The notes: generated from the letters alone by a model not told the origin. A stretch of DNA of 64,000 nt from Candidatus Gastranaerophilales bacterium (GCA_944322755.1 CALUPY010000005.1:33213-97212), one strand, 5' to 3'. Positions 22,301-31,190 are shown, counted from the stretch's first letter. Program-made: numbers and translations.

Positions 22301-25300
22301 TATAAACTTAATGCCGTAATAGACTCCAGCGGAAGGATAAAAATTAATTATTCCGGGGCTATTTCTGACTTTTCTGTAAAAGGAGATAGTGCTTTTGCCG
22401 GTTATTACGGACTCACTTCTTCCGGTACTTCTCAATATGAAGACTACGATACAGCTATAACTCCCTCTAAAGATATTGTAACCTATGACAGAAACGGTGT
22501 TTTGACAGGAGCAACCGACCTGTCAGATGTGAACGGGAATGCTATATTCGGGCAGGCCGGAACAATTGATTTCTATAACGGCAGTACAAAAATTGCCTCT
22601 GTTACAGTCGGTGCTAATGACGATTTGCAGACCGTTTTAGACAAAATCAATAATATGACTGTGAATTATGCCCCACCGTCTGATGTTTCAAATGTCAACT
22701 GGGATACCACTATCTCTGCGCAGATTGTAAATGACAGAATAGAAATCACTTACGGCGCAGGCATGGATGAGTTTAGAATCAGCGGAAGTAGCGCATTTGT
22801 TTACTTCTACGGACTCGGGGATAATCCGACCGAACTGGAACAGCGCTCGGTAAACGAAGAAATAGACAGCCCGAAAGACGTATATGTATACAATAACGGT
22901 AGTATTACCGGCTCTGTAAGTGTAAACGGAATGATTACAGACGGAACTCTTGCTGTCGGGAAAACAAATATCGGACCTTTCAGCGGTCAAAAAGACGGAA
23001 TGCTGACATTTGTAACCCAGACTGCAGACGGATATATTGCTGTTGGTAATGTAGAGATTCTTGCAACGGACAGTCTTGATCAGGTCATGAAAAAGATAAA
23101 TGACATGATTGCAAAAGATATTATTACTCCAAATGGAGTTGAAATAAACAAAATTAACGGCTACACAGCTTCCTTTACTGCTGATGGAAAAATACAGATT
23201 ACATACGGAGGCCAGCTTGGTGCCGTAAGAATTCAGGATACTAGCGGGTTTGCCCAGTATTACGGTTTGACCGATTCTTCCATGACCTGGGAGGATAAAT
23301 CATTTACAGGTACTATGGAACGCCCGATGCCTGATGAAGTCGGAGAAAGTACTGTCACAAGCGCAAACGGCGGATACAAAGATACGAGTGTTGTCGGCAG
23401 TTTGCAGGGCGGAACATTCAGGGTTTCTATTAACGGAAAAAGTATAGATGTCCACTATAACAGTAATGAAAGTGTTGAAACTATTATGAACAGGCTCGTA
23501 GAGCTTGCAAACCAAAAAGACGGCACAGGGCTGTTTGATTTTAATACCGATACTCCTGACTTGAATATGTCTCCTTTAACACAGGACAAATTGACATACA
23601 GGCTGGATTCTGACGGACATATTGTAATAACTTCTGCGGTTGAGTCAAGAACACAGGATGAGCTTGTTATAACTGACCTCTCCGGCAATTTTGCCACCTT
23701 GACCGGTATTGCTACAGAGCCTGAGGGGTATACCCCACCTGTTTCTCCCGGAATGCCTACAGAACCGGGTATTACAAATAATGGAACTGATTATTATGTA
23801 AAATTATACGAAGAAACAGGCTCGCACGGTACTTTTACTTTTAGCGGCAGTTCAATTAACGGATTGAATGCAAATACTGCGCTTTCCGGTATTACAGACG
23901 GCGGTTTTAATATAAACACTACTGACGGTGCAAAATGGGTAGAGGTTAACAAAGGTGATACTGTTCAGATGGTTTTGGACAGGATTAATGCTCTTAACCC
24001 CAGCATAAATGCAGTATTTGATACGAAAAACAACAGAATTAGCATAACCGCTGTTGACAATGCACTATATGAGCTTTCTTTTTCTGATGACACTTCCGGA
24101 TTTATTCAGAGGGCAGGGCTTGCACAGGATGATAAGGTCTATGATGCAAACTTTACAAATACAAAACTCTCAGAAGGTTTATCCAAACTCAAGGGCTCTA
24201 CGGAAAATCTCCATTCCAGCCACATTCTTGGTAATATACAGGGCGGGCTGAACACAGCGGAGGAAACTGTTACAATAAGCGGCGGCGGTGCTTCTGTAGA
24301 TATTACTGTTTTAGACGATGAAAGCCTTGATTCTATTATTCAAAAGATTAAAGACACAGGCGAATACGATGCGGGAATTGAAGATGGACGATTCTGGATA
24401 AAATCGTTGACTGACTCCTCTACTGCTGTCACGGTTTCTGATTCGAATTTTGCAAGGATACTCGGGTTGTCAGGAGAAACAGAAGAACTCGGAAAAGGTA
24501 CACTGACTTTAGGCTCCTACGGAACAATGGAATATGAAAGTGCAGCTATCGACGGGCTTTTGGGTTCATCGAATTTAACCATAGACGATTCAATCGCCGG
24601 AGACGGTGACGGCTCTTTCAGAGTTACTTTAAGCGATAAAACAAATAATACAATCAACGTTGGCACAACATCATTTGATGTTTCAATAGACAGAAACATG
24701 ACCGTAAATGATATTGTAAACGCAATAAAGACTGCGGCAGTAAACGCAGGTATAGAAGGATTTAATATAAGTTTTGACAATTCAACCCATCAGTTTAAAA
24801 TTAGTATTGCGGGAAATAAAGCGGAACAGATTACATTTACCGGACTTGATGCACGCGGTACTGAGCTGGTAAAACGTCTGGGGCTTTCTCTTTCTGATGA
24901 AACGACGACTCATATGGGAACGTTTACAGAAGAAAGCCATGGATATCTTAAACTCACCGGTTCTGTGGACGGGTTGCACGGGGAACATGTTCTTGGCGGG
25001 TTAACCTCGTCTACTTTCACAATAAGTGATGGTTCAAGCACAGTCACAATTTCAGTCACAAACGGTCAAACTCTGAACGAAATTATCAACAACATAAACC
25101 TTCAGTCCGGCGGTAAATATACCGCAAGCATAGACAATGAAGGCAGATTTTTTATACAGGCGAACAGCCAGAGCGCAGCAAATATCATTGTGTCTGAATC
25201 AGATTTTACGAAGAGGGTCGGACTCGTCGGTGCAACTACAACAGAGGGAGCTTCTTCACAGACCGAAGTCGGAGATCACGGATTGTTTGTATTTTATGGT

Positions 25301-28300
25301 GCAGGCGGCTCCGGAGGCACCGGTATTGACGGCATGAAAGGCAGTACTGTATTTACTGGTTTAAGAAACGGTTCCTTTACCTTTACCCTGGGTGCAACCT
25401 CTACAATGACGCCGAACGGAGACATAATCTACAGACCTGAACGTTCATATACGGTAAATGTTTCGTCTTCAGACAGCGTTGATACAATTCTGAACAAGAT
25501 GAAGCAGGCAATTATTAATGCAGAATCCGGATATCAGGCCTCTGATGTCACCGGTTCCAACCGTCTGGATACTAGTAAGATGGTGTTTAAAGTTGATGTT
25601 GATGATTCAACAGGAAAAGGCCGTATTCATATTGAGTTAAACGGTGAATATGCCTCAGAAATTACATTTCAGAATGATTCTTCCGGCTTTGTGACAATGG
25701 CTGGTATGTCTACTACTGGTGCAACGACTGATGCCGACTTTTCTGTCACAACTCTTACCTCCGGGAAATCAATGATTACCGGTTCTATGCAAAATCTGGA
25801 TAAGGAACATGTCTTTGGTGGTATGCAAGCCGGAACTCTAGTTTTGACTGCCGGTTCAACTACCGAAACAATAAACATTTCAGCAAACGACAGAATACAG
25901 GATGTTATTGATAAGATTTCACAAAACGGAAACTTTGAAGCAGGATTGGATGAAAACGGAGCTTTGTATATTAAAACAACCGGACAAAACAGCGCAGAAC
26001 TGAAAGTTTCCGGCTCATCCGATTTCTATAATCTTACCGGTCTTGTAGGAAATACCTGGTCTTCGACAGGTATCACTGATTCCGGTTCATATGGGTTGTC
26101 AAAAATTACCGGTTCAGTTTCCGGTTTGAATGCATCGCAATCGTTTAACAATATGACTTCAGGCACTTTCTCTATATCTGCTGCCGGTCACAGAACTCTT
26201 AGCGTAAACGTAGAAAAAGGTGTGACAACGATTCAGGATGTACTTGATTTTATTAATACAAGTACTCAGAGTGATTTTAAAGCTTCTCTTAACGCCTCAG
26301 GTCAAATTGAAATTACGACAACAATTGAAAATGGCGCAACAATACGTATTGAAGACGGTGATACAGACTATGCGCATATACTGGGGCTTACCGCAGGTAC
26401 AATTGGCGGTGAAGCAGTAGGGGTAATGGGGCAGCAGGATATCTATTCTACCTTATCCGGTACAAGAACAGGCATGAATAATGGTATGACATTCAGCGCC
26501 GGTGATTTTGAAATTACCGTAAAAAATCCGGATGGAACCGTTAAGACTCATACATTTACACTTGCGGGCGGTGAAACGCTGGCAGAAATTGCTGGTTTGA
26601 TTACAAACTCTGATTTGGGTATTACTGCAGAGATAGATCCTTATGGTACAAATCTTGTTTTGACAGCAAAGCTTGCAGGCGCGTATGAAATATCGTTGAA
26701 AGACGGTACTTCGAATTTCGCGGAAGTTGCTGGATTTACACAGAACGGTGTACAGATAAAACCTGCTGATAACGGAACTCTCTCCACACTCACTTCTTCT
26801 AAAACAGCACAAAATGCTTCACTGCTTGGATATACGTCCGGTGACTTTTTCGTTTCGCTTACGGATAAAGACGGAAATATCACTGACACAAGAAGAATTG
26901 AAATATCTTCAACTGATACAGTTCAGGAAATTGCAGCAGCTATTAACGCGTCAGGTATAGGTATCACAGCAAGCATTGATGCAACAAGCGGGAAAATGGT
27001 ACTTACAAGAGATTCTTCAGAAACAGACGGAGGTATTGTTGTTACAAAAGGAACCAGTGACTTCACAAACAAAATCGGATTTACCTCAGGCGGTACATTG
27101 TCTTCCACCGCGCAGATTGAAAACGGTACTGATGCTACGAGCACTGTTATTAGAAGCGACAGGCTGCAGGTCAGCAATGATAATGTTCTGCTTTCTACAT
27201 TGGGTGTTACTTCCGGAAACTTTAAAATCAATAACACCGTGATTAATGTTACAGACACTGATACGATAGCTGATTTGGTTAATAAGATAAACGGAGCATT
27301 TCTTTCAACTGATGAAAATGGTGTACACGCGGAATTTACCGATAACCGTATAGTACTGACTTCAAATGCCCAAAAAACGAATGCCCGTATTGAAATTGAA
27401 GCAGGGTCCTCAAATCTTACGGACATAGTCGGATTTACTAACGGCAATGCTATGAATGTTGCAACACAGCAGAATGGTTATAATGCAGTATTCAACTTAA
27501 ACGGTACTGACTATGAAACAGAGTCTAATGTAATAAAACTTGATAAAGACGGTAAAATTACGAATAATGATGCTGATACGGCAATAACAATTACGATAAA
27601 AGAAACAGGAGCCGGTACAATAAATATCGGCAGCTTGACTCTGGATGAAACATATCAGAAACTCGTTGATTTTGTTGGAAAATTCAATGTAACAATGACC
27701 CTGTCTCAATCAACGAATTTGGCTGATGATGCTGAATTCTCTGCCCTTTTAGGCCGTATAAGAGATGCTTTAATAAGCGATATAGGAAACAGAACAGATA
27801 TTCAGCAGGAACTTGCAGACATTGGTATAATTGTAAATATTACCGGCTCTGCTACTTCAACTGCCGGAAAAGTCTCTATTACCCTTAACAGGGATGAGTT
27901 CTATAATGCGTTTTTATCCAATCCTCAGAATGTCTCTGAGCTTCTCGTCGGGGATGATACGGATGATCCGATTGACCATACTGTTGCAGGTTCTTTCACG
28001 AGAGTAAAAGATACAATAGACGATTCTCTTAAACCGGTCAGCGGCTATTTTAATTCAACCATTAGAACATTAACGAGCCAGAAAAATGCACTGCAAAAAG
28101 AAATGACGATTAATAAAGGCGAAATGGCAAGACTGGAAAGCGAACTGTCTCTTTATGGCGGAGATGAGGCAATGGCGCAAAACCAGAAAGAACTTATGGA
28201 TTTTCTGACGAAATTGCAGGAGCAGTATTCTGAAATAAATGATCTTATCACTAAACTCAACAAACAGTACAATGAGTCACTTACCCGTATAATAATTAAC

Positions 28301-28333
28301 CAAAATAATCCGGGTTTCAATCCGATTGTGTAA
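16391..28333 (+). CDS. Giant FliD-like protein with about 29 Flagellin_IN-like repeats
   Basis: A complete 3980-aa protein. Residues 1-130 resemble the FliD N-terminal helical region (INGLTT opening, ISAMINNVL helix, Gln-rich coiled coil) and there is no signal peptide. From about residue 200 to 3700 a repeat of roughly 120-130 aa recurs; I count about 29 closing motifs of the type SDF.R..GF/L, with a preceding TI.D....IN helix. Residues about 3720-3970 look like FliD_C: a helical LVDFVGKFN start, an ADIGI...G..SI.L motif, an NP..V.ELLVGDD motif and a C-terminal coiled coil. Known FliD proteins cap the flagellar filament and are exported by the flagellar type III route. Length is six to eight times normal. 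Inferred role: a very long exported fibre, cap or adhesin. The first ~850 residues align along their length with the minus paralogue. The middle repeats (about 22080-23300) are the most diverged. Confidence 0.85.
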   Translation: MSIIINGLTTSRNSSISAMINNVLSQKQQSLNSLYQQKSAIEDMFNQVASGAYTTNSQIYQLNSYYNTQIINLQSTINTLGSQINIHNSKITTLNSLKSQYSKTVTSLDDFLQSVKDSTTTSGVLDFTNTNPDVVDVVLNNNKVNTQKIDYKVTQVATATKAISDILKGENISLNTKITDLFAGSYSGTRVSTTRNDLDESMTMSELGIKSGVFSIGNTTVSVNSNNTLADIIKALQADGYGAGIENGQFYIDSKGVKSMNMHDQSSNFGEKTGLTISTGTFSINGNELTIDENTTINDLFNEINGDEKYGVGAILDENKITLVANRTGNVLIEIAKGSSNFTNVIGFTTGGKMIEDNLVLGSDGSVQVLAGNNSIAAMTGGFKEGSFVIRKSLNGVTSQAVIDVAAADTLDDVIAKINASSLDITASVENDRFVIKNNLKGAGYSITVESGSSDFTNKVGLTDGMTSTGVLNPDLDAQYYTTLTGIRNIVNPANVQVTAGSFKINDTTIELNAGTLAAAIEKINQYTNQTGVIAEFDTENGHVVLRNKMTGSEGLFVEGGTSNFGVIAGFTTESSASAAATIGQQGSKTTLTGSEDVNNNTMIEDSSIILNGTIIDINAGTLQSAVQQINAKSDITQITASIENNRLVFTEMRNGTLPISVSDISGNFGQLTGIIGYQVSAGQEEKYGSTKTTYTATKTVSNSDEILDSVVTINGKDINLSGTISSAIATINANSATTGVEAFIDGNGKFVLRNTNAGSAGLSFSVQSGDFGRVVGTGSYTTVSGSTSHVEKEHATVTGAVTGLDEYSQVLAGSKIQFGTTIIDLGASVGAALLAINNNKDITGVEALLNDDGQFVLRAVSDTMQSISFKVIGVGDFGRVTGLGSYTVGAAPSNGEHTNYTYSKLVGQNTVSKETEITESQITLGFVNDAGVNVEKTFLLKDGTLEDAMSTINAANWYVKAEIVNDKLQFVSRDSGPFRITLSVDTVNGVTGDFGRVVGMASSTTLDGSISHLKKDPAKYVGATSGLNSYDELIGTNSIKLWMTRSNSYTGVNTEQGSGALASVAQTITFTDKDGNGYISIQDAIDSINDLKHITKIEASLENGQFVLRQTDANTAGEGDTINFEVSGDGDFARVAGFGDYTTIGQADTGNVVGQSFSTLTGSRDVDPVNEVLESTFKFTITKAVAQNSAGINMSIDIHVADGTLADAVTSINQQLAAAGISVTASITNGKFEFKSDLAGDYNISVDMTNSDFGRVIGIGSHTTTDGSYTVREKQAAKVTGGVTGLKYDSQLTGSVQLTLQGIITSTNTGVNTEGGTNNAVSSVKTITLSGTIEDAINAINAETATTQIRAYLDADGRFVLEQTNANTASEFDTISFSVSGTGDFGAVTGLSAYIAYGDDNTGTTTGQTNSYISGVVDNLKGTEQVTDGKVTVTLVNDVHSWNTPVTTTFDVDITGTVQNVAEQITAKAHELGLELDAYIDSSTGRFTLKSTSYGPDSISIAVEDSDFGRITGIANYSLDFGTVTSGNSTYELHPTLSGGNEVTGDITILGGTLQIGDKTINTTNKTIEQIVNEVNNLGLAGVTADLETGFFRIKMLENSVDNPYDIQATGDFARVTGFAAYSVGSATYVDGSYTVSDGTHSFQTKSEMGLKKDTTFVGGSITITHDNGYGQNESFTIDTTGKTVEEVVAEINAAGQSGPSVDSVDGYSKNYVYAEYVNEQIVIKTNYTNHSITAEGDFARVTGFSAYTSGVASNAAPTTTVENGTFEYLSSNKNKLTANTEFVNGTISISFENGSNGTRTISVNGQGKTLVEVVSELQTQAEAYGEEFSKDGYVISKPEISFDSTTGKISIKTYGNSHTVTATGDMARLTGFGNYTVASATNTPGSVSIVNNKYVYTDGTLTGSVNVYDSNGQAIANQAGFIEFYSGSEKIGFVKVDAGDDLQTVLNKINSITLTFNAPDDLPSDNLNYKLNAVIDSSGRIKINYSGAISDFSVKGDSAFAGYYGLTSSGTSQYEDYDTAITPSKDIVTYDRNGVLTGATDLSDVNGNAIFGQAGTIDFYNGSTKIASVTVGANDDLQTVLDKINNMTVNYAPPSDVSNVNWDTTISAQIVNDRIEITYGAGMDEFRISGSSAFVYFYGLGDNPTELEQRSVNEEIDSPKDVYVYNNGSITGSVSVNGMITDGTLAVGKTNIGPFSGQKDGMLTFVTQTADGYIAVGNVEILATDSLDQVMKKINDMIAKDIITPNGVEINKINGYTASFTADGKIQITYGGQLGAVRIQDTSGFAQYYGLTDSSMTWEDKSFTGTMERPMPDEVGESTVTSANGGYKDTSVVGSLQGGTFRVSINGKSIDVHYNSNESVETIMNRLVELANQKDGTGLFDFNTDTPDLNMSPLTQDKLTYRLDSDGHIVITSAVESRTQDELVITDLSGNFATLTGIATEPEGYTPPVSPGMPTEPGITNNGTDYYVKLYEETGSHGTFTFSGSSINGLNANTALSGITDGGFNINTTDGAKWVEVNKGDTVQMVLDRINALNPSINAVFDTKNNRISITAVDNALYELSFSDDTSGFIQRAGLAQDDKVYDANFTNTKLSEGLSKLKGSTENLHSSHILGNIQGGLNTAEETVTISGGGASVDITVLDDESLDSIIQKIKDTGEYDAGIEDGRFWIKSLTDSSTAVTVSDSNFARILGLSGETEELGKGTLTLGSYGTMEYESAAIDGLLGSSNLTIDDSIAGDGDGSFRVTLSDKTNNTINVGTTSFDVSIDRNMTVNDIVNAIKTAAVNAGIEGFNISFDNSTHQFKISIAGNKAEQITFTGLDARGTELVKRLGLSLSDETTTHMGTFTEESHGYLKLTGSVDGLHGEHVLGGLTSSTFTISDGSSTVTISVTNGQTLNEIINNINLQSGGKYTASIDNEGRFFIQANSQSAANIIVSESDFTKRVGLVGATTTEGASSQTEVGDHGLFVFYGAGGSGGTGIDGMKGSTVFTGLRNGSFTFTLGATSTMTPNGDIIYRPERSYTVNVSSSDSVDTILNKMKQAIINAESGYQASDVTGSNRLDTSKMVFKVDVDDSTGKGRIHIELNGEYASEITFQNDSSGFVTMAGMSTTGATTDADFSVTTLTSGKSMITGSMQNLDKEHVFGGMQAGTLVLTAGSTTETINISANDRIQDVIDKISQNGNFEAGLDENGALYIKTTGQNSAELKVSGSSDFYNLTGLVGNTWSSTGITDSGSYGLSKITGSVSGLNASQSFNNMTSGTFSISAAGHRTLSVNVEKGVTTIQDVLDFINTSTQSDFKASLNASGQIEITTTIENGATIRIEDGDTDYAHILGLTAGTIGGEAVGVMGQQDIYSTLSGTRTGMNNGMTFSAGDFEITVKNPDGTVKTHTFTLAGGETLAEIAGLITNSDLGITAEIDPYGTNLVLTAKLAGAYEISLKDGTSNFAEVAGFTQNGVQIKPADNGTLSTLTSSKTAQNASLLGYTSGDFFVSLTDKDGNITDTRRIEISSTDTVQEIAAAINASGIGITASIDATSGKMVLTRDSSETDGGIVVTKGTSDFTNKIGFTSGGTLSSTAQIENGTDATSTVIRSDRLQVSNDNVLLSTLGVTSGNFKINNTVINVTDTDTIADLVNKINGAFLSTDENGVHAEFTDNRIVLTSNAQKTNARIEIEAGSSNLTDIVGFTNGNAMNVATQQNGYNAVFNLNGTDYETESNVIKLDKDGKITNNDADTAITITIKETGAGTINIGSLTLDETYQKLVDFVGKFNVTMTLSQSTNLADDAEFSALLGRIRDALISDIGNRTDIQQELADIGIIVNITGSATSTAGKVSITLNRDEFYNAFLSNPQNVSELLVGDDTDDPIDHTVAGSFTRVKDTIDDSLKPVSGYFNSTIRTLTSQKNALQKEMTINKGEMARLESELSLYGGDEAMAQNQKELMDFLTKLQEQYSEINDLITKLNKQYNESLTRIIINQNNPGFNPIV

Positions 28334-28378
28334 TAATTGAGAAAATATTTTCAGTTATGATGTGAAACATTTGTGAAT

Positions 28379-29035
28379 TTATAACAAACTGAGTTGCTTT
28401 TCTTCCTCAAGAATGTTTCTCAAAAATTTTTTTCTGTGCCAGACAGTAATACCGATATTCTTTATTGCATTAATATGCTCTGCTGTTAGATATCCTTTAT
28501 TTCTAGCCCAGCCGTATTCAGGAAATTTTTTATCAAGTTCATACATTAACCGGTCTCTTGAAACTTTTGCCAGAATACTTGCTGCAGCAATGCAGGCCGA
28601 TTTTGAATCTCCTTTAATAACAGTCATCTGCGCAAGTGAACAATTTTTTATTTTCTTGTTACCGTCCACGAGAACTTTTATTTTGTCTGTATTGAGCTGT
28701 TCTGCTACATTGGTGCAGGCTTTTTTCATCGCGTCTAAAGATGCATTCAGAATATTTTTTTTGTCTATTTCTTCCACGCTTGACTGCTGAATTGAGTAAA
28801 CTGCGTATTTTGTTATAATTGCGAATAATTCTTCTCTGTGTTTTTCGGAAAGTTTTTTGGAGTCATTCAGCAGACTAAGTTCTTCATATAAACTTTCGGG
28901 AATCTCTCTGAAACATACAGCAGCCGCAAATACAGGCCCTGCTCCGGGGCCTCTGCCTGCTTCGTCAGTTCCTATTACAAGGCAGCTTTCCGCCTGCGCT
29001 TTATCAAAATCCAAAAGTTCTTTAATTTTCGTCAT
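28379..29035 (-). CDS. rnhB: Ribonuclease HII
   Basis: 218 aa, full length for the family. RNase HII removes ribonucleotides misincorporated in DNA and cleaves RNA in RNA-DNA hybrids. The catalytic acidic set is visible: D24-E25 in the GTDEAGRG motif, D124 in VLVDGN and D143 in KGDSKS. The NDSKKLS motif (57-63) is also present. The start overlaps the end of rbgA by 14 bp, so the two are probably translated together. It converges on the giant plus gene, 45 bp away. Confidence 0.96.
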   Translation of the reverse strand: MTKIKELLDFDKAQAESCLVIGTDEAGRGPGAGPVFAAAVCFREIPESLYEELSLLNDSKKLSEKHREELFAIITKYAVYSIQQSSVEEIDKKNILNASLDAMKKACTNVAEQLNTDKIKVLVDGNKKIKNCSLAQMTVIKGDSKSACIAAASILAKVSRDRLMYELDKKFPEYGWARNKGYLTAEHINAIKNIGITVWHRKKFLRNILEEEKQLSLL

Positions 29036-29864
29036 CCAGTATAAACTTTCCTATTCTTCCCGCTCTAAAATCTGTCAAAACCATAACTGCAGCCTTGGTA
29101 ATATCAGCGCGTCCTTCTTTTGCAAGCCAGTTTCGTTTTAATGCAATATGTTCAAGTGTTATATCTTCATTTTCATCCAGTGAGTAATATTCAATGACAT
29201 TTTCTTTATAACTTTTTTCTAATATATTAAGCAGTTCCTGTGCTACTGCCTCATTTTCATAGGCATTTTCACTGACTGAATTTACCATTGCAAGTTTTTT
29301 TGCCTTTTTCTGGTCTTCCTGTTTAAGTGGGATAATGCCGGGGGTATCCAGAAGATCGATTTTCGGGTTGACTCTGACCCATTGCTGTTGGCGTGTTACA
29401 CCGGCTTTTGCACCGACTTTTGTTTTTGCTTTTTTTATAAGTTTGTTTATTATACTGGATTTACCAACATTAGGCATTCCGACCACAACAACTCTTACTG
29501 GCCGTGGCAGCAGTCCCTTTGCAACAAGTTTGTCAATTTTGTCTTTGCCTAGCTCTGCTATTTTATTTTCAATAATTGAAATATCGTTACTTTTTGAAGC
29601 ACAGGTTTTTAATACGGGAAAACCTGTTTCTTTTTCAATGTGCTTTTTGAAAAAATCCAGTTTTTTTTCGTCTGCAAGATCTGCTTTGTTGAAAAGAATA
29701 AGCCTTGGCTTTTCTCCCAGAAGCTTTTTTATATTCGGATAGGAGGAACTCACGGGAATGCGTGCGTCAATGACCTCAATAACCACATCAACAAGATTAA
29801 TCAGCTCTTTGAGCTGCTTTTCAGCTTTTGCTATGTGTCCGGGATACCAGTGGATATGAGTCAT
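29022..29864 (-). CDS. rbgA: Ribosome biogenesis GTPase RbgA/YlqF
   Basis: 280 aa from the ATG at 29864. That start is preferred over an in-frame one at 29894 because AAGGA lies about 7 nt upstream and the protein then begins HIHWYPGH, as family members do. It is a circularly permuted GTPase: G4 NKAD (59-62) comes before G1 GMPNVGKSS (129-137) and G3 DTPG (173-176). RbgA proteins assist late assembly of the 50S subunit. It sits between rplS and rnhB. Confidence 0.94.
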   Translation of the reverse strand: MTHIHWYPGHIAKAEKQLKELINLVDVVIEVIDARIPVSSSYPNIKKLLGEKPRLILFNKADLADEKKLDFFKKHIEKETGFPVLKTCASKSNDISIIENKIAELGKDKIDKLVAKGLLPRPVRVVVVGMPNVGKSSIINKLIKKAKTKVGAKAGVTRQQQWVRVNPKIDLLDTPGIIPLKQEDQKKAKKLAMVNSVSENAYENEAVAQELLNILEKSYKENVIEYYSLDENEDITLEHIALKRNWLAKEGRADITKAAVMVLTDFRAGRIGKFILDDEN

Positions 29865-29930
29865 AGAAAAATCCTTATCTTTTTTGTTTGTCACATGTTA
29901 TTTAGAAACAATGAAAAAATCGGTCTGTTT

Positions 29931-29963
29931 AAAAAATAAAGCGGCAAATAAATTAACCGCTTT
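29931..29963 (-). terminator. Intrinsic terminator after rplS
   Basis: Read on the minus strand, AAAGCGG and CCGCTTT (7-bp stem, 12-nt loop) are followed by ATTTTTT. It lies between rplS and rbgA, so rbgA-rnhB may be reached only by read-through or have their own promoter. Confidence 0.7.
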
Positions 29964-30017
29964 ATTCTAAAATATTTCTGATTTTGCTGTAACGGAAAAG
30001 TTCCGATTTTAAAGCAA

Positions 30018-30371
30018 TTATCTTTTTTCGATTTTTTCTTTAATACGTGTAGCTTTGCCAGAACGTTCTCTGAGGTAATAGAGTTTAGCTCTTCTAACAT
30101 CACCGCGTCTTAATACATTGATTTTTTCGATACGCGGAGAATTTACGGGGAATACACGTTCAACACCTACACCCTGGAATGTTTTTCTGACGGTAATAGT
30201 CTTGCCTACACCGGAGCCTCTTTTCTTGATAATAATACCTTCAAAAGCCTGGGTTCTTTCTTTACCGCCTTCTGAAATTCTAACGAATACTTTTACTGTA
30301 TCTCCGGGGTTGAGTTCCGGAAGATTATCTCTCAAATATTGAGTTCCTAATTCTTTTACTATTGGGTTCAT
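30018..30371 (-). CDS. rplS: 50S ribosomal protein L19
   Basis: 117 aa from the ATG at 30371. A second in-frame ATG at 30377 adds two residues, but AAGGA is better spaced (9 nt) for the inner start, and L19 proteins usually begin near MNP/MN. Family hallmarks are [37 protein letters not shown] and the basic [15 protein letters not shown] tail. It contacts the 30S-50S interface. A consensus-like promoter lies just upstream and a terminator just downstream. Confidence 0.96.
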   Translation of the reverse strand: MNPIVKELGTQYLRDNLPELNPGDTVKVFVRISEGGKERTQAFEGIIIKKRGSGVGKTITVRKTFQGVGVERVFPVNSPRIEKINVLRRGDVRRAKLYYLRERSGKATRIKEKIEKR

Positions 30372-30409
30372 GGTCATATTTCCTTACTATTAATTCACAA
30401 TATAGTTTG

Positions 30410-30438
30410 ATTTTATATAAAACATATTTTTATATCAA
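30410..30438 (-). promoter_or_regulatory. Promoter of rplS
   Basis: On the minus strand: -35 TTGATA (30433-30438), 17-bp spacer, -10 TAAAAT (30410-30415). The resulting leader is about 30 nt. Confidence 0.6.
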
Positions 30439-30499
30439 GTGCCGGCTTAACTTTTCACAACATTTGTAAAGTAAAAGTTTTTATAATATTATAAAAATT

Positions 30500-31153
30500 A
30501 TGATTAAGGTGGATAAAAAGATATACGTGCCGGTGCTTTGCTGGCTGGTAAAAAAACTTTTTAAATTTGAGAGTTATTTTTATAACGCAAAAAATATAAA
30601 CTATCCGCAGATGAAACCTGCGATTTTTGCACTATGGCATGCTCATCAGTGCGGGCTTTATGCTATTCCGGACAGAGGACAGGTAAATGCTCTTATCAGC
30701 AAGTCTAATGACGGTGATATTATTGCAACAGCCACTGACTACGTGGGGATAAAAGTTGTTCGCGGTTCCAGTCACAGACGCGGCGCAGGCGCTACTCTTG
30801 AACTGATAGAAAAGCTGGAGCAGGGTGAATGCGCTGCAATTACTATTGACGGACCAAGAGGGCCTATGGGAAAAGTTAAAGATGGCGTTATAAATATTGC
30901 TAAACTTACTCAGGCTCCTATTATCCCTATGACATGGTATTCTCCGTCCAAATGGCTTTTGAAATTCAATACCTGGGATGAATTCAGATTTCCTTTGCTT
31001 GGCGTGAAAACCATTGCTGTATACGGGGAACCTATTTATGTACCCGGAGATTGCAGTAAAGAAGATATTGAATCTTACAGGCAAAAACTTGAAACAGCGC
31101 TGAATGATTTGTATAAATACGCACAGGACAATTACGATGAACTTGTAAAATAA
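30500..31153 (+). CDS. DUF374 lysophospholipid acyltransferase-like protein
   Basis: 217 aa. It matches the DUF374 branch of the LPLAT superfamily: an acyltransferase block FALWHAHQ (residues 43-50, catalytic His-containing) and a second block ITIDGPRGPMG. These proteins transfer acyl chains to lipid or lipid A-like acceptors at the inner membrane; the substrate cannot be told from sequence. There is no Shine-Dalgarno before the ATG, and a perfect TATAAT (30482-30487) lies only 12 nt upstream, so the mRNA may be nearly leaderless. It is divergent from rplS. Confidence 0.85.
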   Translation: MIKVDKKIYVPVLCWLVKKLFKFESYFYNAKNINYPQMKPAIFALWHAHQCGLYAIPDRGQVNALISKSNDGDIIATATDYVGIKVVRGSSHRRGAGATLELIEKLEQGECAAITIDGPRGPMGKVKDGVINIAKLTQAPIIPMTWYSPSKWLLKFNTWDEFRFPLLGVKTIAVYGEPIYVPGDCSKEDIESYRQKLETALNDLYKYAQDNYDELVK

Positions 31154-31155
31154 AT

Positions 31156-31181
31156 AAAAGGCAGCCAGAGCTGCCTTTTAT
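31156..31181. terminator. Bidirectional intrinsic terminator
   Basis: AAAAGGCAG (31156-31164) pairs with CTGCCTTTT (31171-31179) around a 6-nt loop. A and T runs on both sides suit termination of the acyltransferase gene (+) and the small gene at 31191 (-). Confidence 0.8.
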
Positions 31182-31190
31182 AGTTCTCTG

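Noticed and set aside
17140..27709. Minus-strand open frames opposite the plus giant gene
   Set aside because: Antisense shadows; the plus frame is a continuous FliD/Flagellin_IN protein.
1..28333. Part of a flagellar operon
   Set aside because: No other flagellar structural, export or regulatory gene is in the window; only FliD-like similarity is visible.
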